Source: Agathobacter sp. (GTDB lineage Bacteria; Bacillota_A; Clostridia; Lachnospirales; Lachnospiraceae). Taken from it: a stretch of 6,593 nt of DNA. The stretch spans positions 1 to 6,593 of the forward strand of contig JAGBEZ010000094.1 in assembly GCA_017936725.1 (NCBI GenBank), in the 5' to 3' direction. The position numbers were made by a program, and so were the translations under genes. The stretch's first letter is position 1, and every line of letters starts with the position of its first letter. This document shows, in pieces, positions 1 through 5,800 of the stretch. The notes under the pieces were generated by a model. That model saw nothing but the letters and a program-made list of their open reading frames with translations. It was not told where the DNA came from and did no database searches.

Positions 1-1782
1 ATACTATACTTTTTAAAAGATTATAAAAAAGAATCAGTCATTGCACCTCTGTTTAAAATGCTTGAGGCTATTTTTGAACTAATCGTTCCACTTGTCGTGG
101 CACAGATTATAGATACGGGCATTCGCACAGGAGATATTGGGTATATTTTTCAAAGATGCGGGATTTTGATTCTGCTTGCGGTGATTGGCTTGGTGTGTGC
201 AACCTGTGCACAGTATTTTGCAGCGAAGGCGGCAGTTGGATTTGCCACACAGCTTCGAAGTGCGTTGTTTGGTCATATTCAGAAACTATCTTATGCAGAT
301 TTGGATGAGATTGGAACGTCGACTTTGATTACACGCATGACAAGTGATGTAAATCAATTGCAGTCTGGGGTAAATATGGTGCTGCGTCTTTTCATGCGTT
401 CGCCATTTGTCGTTTTTGGTGCCATGATTATGGCGTTTACTGTAGATGTAAAGGCTGCTTTTGTTTTTGTAGTAGCGATTCCGCTTCTTTCGATTGTCGT
501 GTTTGGAATCATGGTGATTACGATTCCATTATATAAAAAGGTGCAGGCGGCACTAGATCGCGTGCTTGGAAAAACGCGTGAAAATCTTTCGGGGGCACGC
601 GTCATTCGTGCGTTCAATAAAGAAGAGCATGAAATCGTAGAGTTTAACGAAAAAAATGAAATGCTTACAAATGTGCAGCTTTTGGTGGGACGTATTTCTG
701 CGCTTATGAACCCGGTTACGCTCATTATTGTCAATGTATCCACGCTTTTTATCCTTTGGATTGGGGCTGGGCAGGTGTATAACGGTGTGATATCACAAGG
801 CGAAGTCGTGGCCTTGGTAAATTACATGTCACAGATTCTCGTAGAACTTGTAAAACTTGCGAACCTGATTATCCTGATTACCAAAGCAGTAGCTTGTGGC
901 AATCGTGTGGCGGATGTTTTAGAAAAAGAGCCATCGATAAAAGAACAGGAAGCGGTACTTCGTGCAGCGGAACTTTCAAATAATGATGTGCAAGAACAAA
1001 AAGACTTACCACAGCAGAATCAAGAAAACACGATGGTAGAATTCGACGACGTATCCTTTGCCTATGGCAGCAGTCAGGAAGAGGCTTTGAGCAATATTTC
1101 TTTTGCTGCGGACAAAGGGCAGACCATCGGTATCATTGGTGGTACCGGTGCAGGTAAAACCACTCTGATAAATCTGATTCCGCGTTTTTATGATGCCACA
1201 AAGGGAACCGTCAAGGTTGCTGGTGTGGATGTGAGAGAATATTCATTGGAGCAGCTTCGAAATAAAATTGGAGTAGTTCCACAAAAATCTGTTTTATTCC
1301 ATGGAACGATTGCAGAAAACTTGCGCTGGGGAGATGAGACGGCCAGCGATGAAAGTTTGTGGCAGGCACTTAAACTCGCACAGGCGACCGATGTTGTGGA
1401 AGGTAAAACGGATGGATTAAACCATATGGTAGAGCAGGGCGGACGCAATCTTTCTGGTGGTCAGAGACAAAGACTTGCGATTGCCCGTGCATTGGTAAAA
1501 AATCCAGATGTTTTAATCTTGGACGATAGTGCATCCGCACTTGATTTTGCAACAGACGCAAAACTTCGAGCAGCCCTTGCTTCGATTGCGGAAACGAGAA
1601 CTATTTTTATCGTTTCACAGAGGACATCTTCAATTGCGCATGCGGATACTATTATCGTATTAGAAGATGGATGTGCAGTGGGTATGGGAACCCATGAGAA
1701 ACTTCTAGATACGTGTGAAGTATATCGTGAAATTTACGACTCCCAATTCAAACAGGAAGAAAGGGGGAAGGCAAATGAGTAA
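1..1782 (+). CDS. Heterodimeric ABC exporter, half with degenerate ATPase site (TM287/BmrC-like), 5' partial
   Basis: This is a membrane-embedded ABC half-transporter: an exporter transmembrane domain fused to a nucleotide-binding domain. The frame is open from base 1, and the residues before Met at 58 (a KDYKKES stretch, then APLFK) match the usual N-terminus of this family, so the true start lies just upstream. Counting from base 1, about six membrane helices fall between residues 15 and 298, followed by a polar linker and the ATPase domain from about 345. Visible motifs are Walker A GGTGAGKT (380-387), Q-loop Gln428, signature LSGGQ (484-488), Walker B ILDD with Asp509 where Glu is usual, and Gln540 in SQR where the switch His is usual. 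These two changes mark the degenerate-site subunit of heterodimeric exporters. The gene overlaps its partner by 8 bases. The family pumps drugs or other amphipathic compounds outward; the substrate here is unknown. Family call is very secure. Confidence 0.95.
   Translation: MLYFLKDYKKESVIAPLFKMLEAIFELIVPLVVAQIIDTGIRTGDIGYIFQRCGILILLAVIGLVCATCAQYFAAKAAVGFATQLRSALFGHIQKLSYADLDEIGTSTLITRMTSDVNQLQSGVNMVLRLFMRSPFVVFGAMIMAFTVDVKAAFVFVVAIPLLSIVVFGIMVITIPLYKKVQAALDRVLGKTRENLSGARVIRAFNKEEHEIVEFNEKNEMLTNVQLLVGRISALMNPVTLIIVNVSTLFILWIGAGQVYNGVISQGEVVALVNYMSQILVELVKLANLIILITKAVACGNRVADVLEKEPSIKEQEAVLRAAELSNNDVQEQKDLPQQNQENTMVEFDDVSFAYGSSQEEALSNISFAADKGQTIGIIGGTGAGKTTLINLIPRFYDATKGTVKVAGVDVREYSLEQLRNKIGVVPQKSVLFHGTIAENLRWGDETASDESLWQALKLAQATDVVEGKTDGLNHMVEQGGRNLSGGQRQRLAIARALVKNPDVLILDDSASALDFATDAKLRAALASIAETRTIFIVSQRTSSIAHADTIIVLEDGCAVGMGTHEKLLDTCEVYREIYDSQFKQEERGKANE
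1763..1768 (+). promoter_or_regulatory. Ribosome binding site deciding the start of the second ABC gene
   Basis: A GGGGGA purine run lies 6 bases before the ATG at 1775, inside the last codons of the preceding gene. It supports initiation at 1775 rather than at the in-frame ATG at 1715, which would add 20 residues unlike the family N-terminus and lies deep inside the upstream gene. The arrangement suggests translational coupling of the two subunits. Confidence 0.75.
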
Positions 1783-3526
1783 GAGTACCTCACAGATGAA
1801 CACCTTAAAAAAGGTGCTTCGTTATATGAAAAAATACATCCCTCTTTTGGCGATATCGATTGTGTTAGCAACCGTTACAGTAGCGATGACCTTGTATTTC
1901 CCTATTTTGACTGGAAATGCTTTGGACCTCATTATAGAAAAGGGACTGGTGGATTTCCAGGGAATCCAGGAAATCATACAAAAAGCGCTCGTTGTTATAG
2001 AAGTCAGTGCGATTGCACAGTGGGTGATGAACATCTGCAACAACAAGATGACTTATCACATCGTAATGGATATCCGAAAAGATGCATTTCAAAAGATAGA
2101 AAAGCTTCCGGTAAGCTACATTGACAGTAAATCACATGGCGATATCGTAAGCCGTGTCATTGCCGATGTCGATACCTTTGCAGAGGGACTTTTGATGGGA
2201 TTTACTCAACTGTTCTCTGGTGTAGCAACGATCGTGGGAACTTTACTCTTTATGTTAACATTGGATGTAAAAATCACCTTGGTTGTGGTGCTTATTACAC
2301 CAGTTTCGCTGTTTGTTGCAAGTTTTATTGCAAAAAAGACCTATTCTATGTTTCAGCTTCAGTCGAAGACGAAGGGGGAACAGACAGCGCTCATCAATGA
2401 GATGATAGAGAATCAAAAAGTAGTACAGGCATTCTCACACGAAGAGCAAGTGTTTGAAGAATTTGAAGAAATCAATGAACGTTTGGAGAAGTGTTCACTA
2501 AATGCGACCTTTTTCTCAAGTTTGGTAAACCCTTCGACTCGTTTTGTCAACAGTTTGGTTTATGCAGCGGTAGGTATCTTTGGCGCCTTATTCGCTATTG
2601 CTGGAGGCATATCTGTTGGACAGCTTTCCTGCTTTTTGACTTATGCAAACCAGTACACCAAGCCATTTAATGAAATATCAGGTGTAGTGACAGAACTGCA
2701 AAATGCATTAGCTTGCGCAGCGCGTATTTTTGAATTAATAGAAGAAAAGCCAGAGATTCCAGATGCGGAGAATGCCTATGTGCTTGAGCAGGCAGATGGA
2801 AGTGTCCAGATGGAAGGGGTAAGTTTTTCTTATCATCCAGAGCAGAAACTGATAGAGGATTTAAACCTGCAGGTAAAACCAGGGCAGAGAGTGGCGATTG
2901 TAGGACCTACGGGTTGCGGAAAGACGACATTTATCAATTTGCTGATGCGTTTTTATGATGTAAATTCTGGAAGCATTTCGCTCGGCTCTTATAACATTCA
3001 GAACATCACACGAAAGAGCCTTAGAAACAATTATGGCATGGTACTTCAGGATACTTGGCTAAAGGTTGGAACCATTCGTGAAAATATTTGTATGGGCAAG
3101 CCAGATGCGACAGAAGTAGAAATGATAAGTGCGGCAAAAGCGGCACATGCACATAGTTTTATCAAACGTCTTCCACAGGGATATGATACTATGATTTTGG
3201 AAGACGGAGGAAATCTCTCCCAAGGACAAAAACAGCTTTTGTGTATTGCTAGAGTAATGCTTTGTCTGCCTCCAATGTTAATTTTGGACGAGGCGACCTC
3301 ATCCATTGATACTCGAACCGAGATGAGAATCCAGAAGGCATTTTTGACCATGATGGAGGGTCGAACGAGCTTTATCGTGGCACATCGTTTGTCTACGATT
3401 CGAGAGGCAGATGTGATATTGGTGATGAAGGATGGAAAAATCATAGAGCAGGGAACACACGAAGAACTTCTTGCGAAGAAGGGCTTCTATGAAAAACTGT
3501 ATAACAGTCAGTTTGCAAGCGTTTAA
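1775..3526 (+). CDS. Heterodimeric ABC exporter, half with consensus catalytic residues (TM288/BmrD-like)
   Basis: This is the partner half-transporter of 583 residues, a normal length for the family. About six membrane helices lie between residues 20 and 300, and the ATPase domain runs from about 344 to the end. Motifs are Walker A GPTGCGKT (377-384), Q-loop Gln425, signature LSQGQ (481-485), Walker B ILDEATS with catalytic Glu506, and switch His537 in VAHRLSTI. The altered signature paired with an intact Glu and His is the pattern known from TM288. In the dimer this subunit's Walker motifs meet the partner's LSGGQ to make the active site, and its LSQGQ completes the degenerate site. The start at 1775 is chosen for its ribosome binding site and for the MKKYIPLL stretch that begins the first helix. 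The gene overlaps the previous stop by 8 bases, so roughly equal subunit production is expected. Substrate is unknown; multidrug or peptide export is the family's usual role. Confidence 0.96.
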   Translation: MSKSTSQMNTLKKVLRYMKKYIPLLAISIVLATVTVAMTLYFPILTGNALDLIIEKGLVDFQGIQEIIQKALVVIEVSAIAQWVMNICNNKMTYHIVMDIRKDAFQKIEKLPVSYIDSKSHGDIVSRVIADVDTFAEGLLMGFTQLFSGVATIVGTLLFMLTLDVKITLVVVLITPVSLFVASFIAKKTYSMFQLQSKTKGEQTALINEMIENQKVVQAFSHEEQVFEEFEEINERLEKCSLNATFFSSLVNPSTRFVNSLVYAAVGIFGALFAIAGGISVGQLSCFLTYANQYTKPFNEISGVVTELQNALACAARIFELIEEKPEIPDAENAYVLEQADGSVQMEGVSFSYHPEQKLIEDLNLQVKPGQRVAIVGPTGCGKTTFINLLMRFYDVNSGSISLGSYNIQNITRKSLRNNYGMVLQDTWLKVGTIRENICMGKPDATEVEMISAAKAAHAHSFIKRLPQGYDTMILEDGGNLSQGQKQLLCIARVMLCLPPMLILDEATSSIDTRTEMRIQKAFLTMMEGRTSFIVAHRLSTIREADVILVMKDGKIIEQGTHEELLAKKGFYEKLYNSQFASV

Positions 3527-3528
3527 AT

Positions 3529-3532
3529 GGAG
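3529..3532 (+). promoter_or_regulatory. Ribosome binding site favouring the 3542 start of the radical SAM gene
   Basis: GGAG is followed 9 bases later by ATG at 3542. The alternative ATG at 3527 directly abuts the preceding TAA and has no purine-rich site in the bases before it. The GGAG lies within the first codons of that longer reading, so 3542 is preferred, although stop-start reinitiation at 3527 cannot be excluded. Confidence 0.55.
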
Positions 3533-3541
3533 TGGGAAGAT

Positions 3542-4456
3542 ATGCTACAAGCGTATACAAAATGTGAACTATGCCCAAGAGGCTGTAAAGTGAATAGAGA
3601 AGCCGAGCAGACGGGCGTTTGTGGAGTATCTTCAAACCTAAAAGTAGCACGTGCAGCCTTGCATTATTGGGAAGAGACCTGCATTAGTGGCACAAACGGA
3701 TCGGGAGCCGTGTTCTTTAGTGGATGCTCCATGCACTGTGTGTTTTGCCAGAACCGGGAAATTGCAAATGGATTTGTTGGAAAAGAAATCAGTAGAGAGC
3801 GTCTGAGCGATATTTTCCTGGAATTGCAGGGACAAGGGGCAAATAATATCAATTTAGTTACACCAGGACATTATGTGCCGCATATCGTGTGGGCAGTGGA
3901 ACAAGCCAGAAATCAGGGACTTCACGTTCCCATCGTATATAATACAAGCAGTTACGAAAAGGTAGATACCTTGAAACAATTAGAAGGTATTGTAGATGTG
4001 TATTTGCCAGATTTTAAATACTGGGATTCCCAGACGGCACAGAAGTATTCGAATGCACCGGATTATCCCGAGGTAGCGCGTGCAGCAATTGCAGAAATGG
4101 TCCGACAGCAGCCGACCGTCAAATTTATCTATGATAGGCAGCAGGAAGTCGACTTAATACAAAAGGGTGTGATTGTGCGTCAATTGCTTCTTCCTGGACA
4201 GTTAAAAGATGCAAAAAGAATTGTTAAATTCCTGCATGAAACATATGGAAATCAGATTTATCTAAGCCTGATGAGTCAGTATACACCGCTTGCCCATGTG
4301 GAAAATTATCCCGAGTTAAATCGCAAAGTCGACAGACGAACCTACGAACGATATATTGATTATGCAATCGAAATCGGTGTAGAAAATGGATTTATACAAG
4401 AGGAAGATGTAGCGGAAGAAAGTTTTATCCCGATGTTTGATGGGGAAGGCGTATAG
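3542..4456 (+). CDS. Radical SAM protein, PflX family (COG1313, pyruvate formate-lyase activase-like)
   Basis: This is a cytosolic radical SAM iron-sulfur protein of 304 residues (309 if started at 3527), a normal length for the family. The cluster motif CSMHCVFC (Cys62, Cys66, Cys69) should bind the 4Fe-4S cluster that cleaves S-adenosylmethionine. An N-terminal cysteine set, CELCPRGC plus Cys27 (Cys8, 11, 15, 27), is characteristic of PflX proteins and may bind another metal or cluster. Family landmarks follow: SGTNGSG just before the cluster, NLVTPGHYVP, VYLPDFKYWD, YSNAPDYPEV and a C-terminal SFIPMFDGEGV. These proteins resemble pyruvate formate-lyase activating enzyme, but their substrate is, as far as I know, not established, so I do not assign activase function. 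No pyruvate formate-lyase gene is visible here. The gene follows the exporter with essentially no spacer and probably shares its transcript. Family call is secure; role is unknown. Confidence 0.92.
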   Translation: MLQAYTKCELCPRGCKVNREAEQTGVCGVSSNLKVARAALHYWEETCISGTNGSGAVFFSGCSMHCVFCQNREIANGFVGKEISRERLSDIFLELQGQGANNINLVTPGHYVPHIVWAVEQARNQGLHVPIVYNTSSYEKVDTLKQLEGIVDVYLPDFKYWDSQTAQKYSNAPDYPEVARAAIAEMVRQQPTVKFIYDRQQEVDLIQKGVIVRQLLLPGQLKDAKRIVKFLHETYGNQIYLSLMSQYTPLAHVENYPELNRKVDRRTYERYIDYAIEIGVENGFIQEEDVAEESFIPMFDGEGV

Positions 4457-4485
4457 AAATTGATTTGAGAAGATAAAACATAAAT

Positions 4486-4489
4486 GAGG
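4486..4489 (+). promoter_or_regulatory. Ribosome binding site of the S66 peptidase gene
   Basis: GAGG lies 8 bases before the ATG at 4498, in the 41-base spacer after the radical SAM gene. I see no convincing promoter or terminator in that spacer, so this gene is probably read from the upstream transcript. Confidence 0.7.
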
Positions 4490-4497
4490 TAACATAT

Positions 4498-5571
4498 ATG
4501 AGATATCCGGCGTTTTTAAAAGAAAAGGGTACGATTGGTTTTGTAGCACCATCCTTTGGATGTGCAATCGAGCCTTATCATAGTGCATTTTTACATGCAC
4601 TGAAAAAATGGGAAGAGATGGGCTACCAGACACATCTTGGACCAAATTGTTTTGCTTCAAAGGGAATTGGCATTAGCAATGAGCCAAGCCTATGTGGACA
4701 GGAGTTAAACGAATGGTATTGTTCCAAAGAGAATGACAGTATCATTTCCTGTGGCGGCGGAGAGTTGATGTGTGAAGTAGTACCATATATGGATTTTGAG
4801 CGCATGAAAAACGCAGAGCCAAAGTGGTATATGGGATATTCGGATAACACGAATTTTACTTTTTTATCGGCAATTCTTATGGACACAGCGGCAATTTATG
4901 GTCCTTGTGCAGCAGCCTTTGGTATGGAGCCATGGCACGCTTCGATTCAGGATGCATGGAACTTGTTGTGTGGAAAAACCGATACGGTGCGCAGTTATGA
5001 CCTGTGGGAAAAAGAGAGCCGAAAGGATGAAGAACATCCGTTGTTGCCATATAATGTCACAGAGCCAGTAGAGATAAAGACCTATATCTGTAAAGAAGGT
5101 CAAGCGATAGATGTGGATTGGGATGAGCAAGATGATGTGTCAAAGATGGTAGAATTAGAAGGCCGTCTCATTGGCGGATGTATGGATATTTTGCAGATGT
5201 ATCCAGGAACAACTTACGACAAAGTAAAAGAGTTCAACGAGAAATACAAGCAAGACGGATTCATCTGGTTCTTAGAATCCTGTGACCTAAACATCATGTC
5301 GATTCGCCGTGCGATTTGGCAGATGAAGCAGGCAGGATGGTTTGAGCATTTGAAAGGCTTTTTGATTGGGCGTCCGCTTTGCTTTGGAGAAGAAGCGTTT
5401 GGTATTGATCAATATCGAGCAGTCACAGATATGCTTTCGGAATACAATGTCCCTATCATTATGGATTTGGATATCGGACATCTGGCACCTATGATGCCAA
5501 TGATTTGCGGAGCAACCGCTAAAGTCACCATAAAGGGAAATGATGTGACGATACAATATACATTTCAATAA
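4498..5571 (+). CDS. Serine peptidase family S66 (LD-carboxypeptidase / MccF-like)
   Basis: The 357-residue protein has no signal peptide and should be cytosolic. S66 enzymes use a Ser-Glu-His triad to remove a terminal residue across an L,D bond in peptidoglycan peptides (LdcA) or to cleave the aminoacyl link of microcin C-type antibiotics (MccF). The N-terminus IGFVAPSFG, the SCGGGE loop (84-89) and the nucleophile motif GYSDNT with Ser115 are clear. The C-terminal part shows RLIGGCMDIL, FLESCD with probable catalytic Glu260, and DLDIGHLAP with probable His328. The 68-residue gap between Glu and His equals what I recall for both LdcA and MccF. The Ser-to-Glu stretch is longer than in LdcA (145 against about 102 residues), because of an acidic segment at roughly 160-220, which is nearer MccF-type members. 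It is the last gene before a hairpin terminator and is probably co-transcribed with the exporter. Wall recycling or antibiotic detoxification are both possible. Confidence 0.9.
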   Translation: MRYPAFLKEKGTIGFVAPSFGCAIEPYHSAFLHALKKWEEMGYQTHLGPNCFASKGIGISNEPSLCGQELNEWYCSKENDSIISCGGGELMCEVVPYMDFERMKNAEPKWYMGYSDNTNFTFLSAILMDTAAIYGPCAAAFGMEPWHASIQDAWNLLCGKTDTVRSYDLWEKESRKDEEHPLLPYNVTEPVEIKTYICKEGQAIDVDWDEQDDVSKMVELEGRLIGGCMDILQMYPGTTYDKVKEFNEKYKQDGFIWFLESCDLNIMSIRRAIWQMKQAGWFEHLKGFLIGRPLCFGEEAFGIDQYRAVTDMLSEYNVPIIMDLDIGHLAPMMPMICGATAKVTIKGNDVTIQYTFQ

Positions 5572-5581
5572 ACGATGTAAT

Positions 5582-5613
5582 AAGACCATCACATTATTTG
5601 TGGTGGTCTTTCT
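5582..5613 (+). terminator. Hairpin terminator after the S66 peptidase gene
   Basis: A 12-pair stem (left arm 5582-5593, right arm 5599-5610, one T-G wobble) closes a 5-base loop and starts 10 bases after the stop codon. The T tract is short (TTT then CT), so intrinsic termination may be incomplete, but position and stem strength support an end to the upstream operon. The A-rich left arm gives only a poor T run on the other strand, and no minus-strand gene faces it. Confidence 0.78.
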
Positions 5614-5710
5614 GACTGAAAAAAACATAAGCCCCCCTTAAGCGTTCACTACATACACCTCGTTATACACAAAATATAGTTGGAAAACCGTGGGAAATAC
5701 TACATTTTGA
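5614..5710. other. Spacer between terminator and promoter, nothing assigned
   Basis: About 97 bases hold a run of seven A, a run of six C and AT-rich sequence. The 7-base word ACTACAT occurs at 5648 and again at 5699, which is too short to interpret. I find no reading frame, RNA gene or operator that I can support. Confidence 0.5.
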
Positions 5711-5739
5711 TTGACGGAGAGAACCCTGCTTTGTATAAT
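5711..5739 (+). promoter_or_regulatory. Sigma-A-type promoter for the SH3b wall protein
   Basis: A TTGACG -35 box (5711-5716, five of six consensus bases) is separated by exactly 17 bases from a perfect TATAAT -10 box (5734-5739). Transcription would begin near 5746, giving a leader of about 55 bases before the ATG at 5801. It lies after the upstream terminator, so the wall-protein gene is its own transcription unit and probably well expressed under housekeeping sigma. Confidence 0.85.
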
Positions 5740-5751
5740 TATATTGGAATG

Positions 5752-5768
5752 TTTTCTAATATGGAAAA
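5752..5768 (+). promoter_or_regulatory. Small AT-rich hairpin in the leader of the wall-protein gene
   Basis: TTTTCTA (5752-5758) pairs with TGGAAAA (5762-5768) across a 3-base loop, including one wobble. It lies a few bases after the predicted transcription start and could act as a 5' stabilising stem. It is weak enough to be chance. Confidence 0.25.
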
Positions 5769-5790
5769 GTTTGTTTTGAAATAGAAAGTT

Positions 5791-5794
5791 GAGG
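5791..5794 (+). promoter_or_regulatory. Ribosome binding site of the wall-protein gene
   Basis: GAGG lies 6 bases before ATG 5801. The frame is closed upstream by TGA at 5777-5779, and the first Met is needed for a complete signal peptide, so the start at 5801 is well supported. Confidence 0.7.
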
Positions 5795-5800
5795 GCACAC

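Noticed and set aside
58..60. ATG at 58 as the start of the first ABC gene
   Set aside because: The frame is open to base 1 and the preceding residues match the family N-terminus, so 58 is an internal Met and the gene is 5' partial.
354..743. Minus-strand reading frame of 129 codons opposite the first ABC gene
   Set aside because: It is antisense to well-conserved transporter coding sequence, has no recognisable motifs, and looks like a chance shadow.
1715..1774. A longer second ABC gene starting at ATG 1715
   Set aside because: It would overlap the first gene by 68 bases, lacks a family-like N-terminus, and a good ribosome binding site sits before ATG 1775.
3046..3444. Minus-strand reading frame of 132 codons opposite the second ABC ATPase domain
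   Set aside because: The opposite strand encodes conserved ABC motifs throughout. The antisense product is unlike any family I know.
4457..4497. Possible separate promoter before the S66 gene
   Set aside because: TTGATT at 4460-4465 has no TATAAT-like box at suitable spacing, so co-transcription is more likely.
5628..5640. TAAG and CTTA flanking a run of C as a second terminator
   Set aside because: Only four pairs with no T tract; too weak to call.
5646..5690. Sporulation-sigma-like box around CATACACC
   Set aside because: The -10 match is incomplete and no suitable -35 element lies upstream. The sigma-A promoter at 5711-5739 explains the gene.
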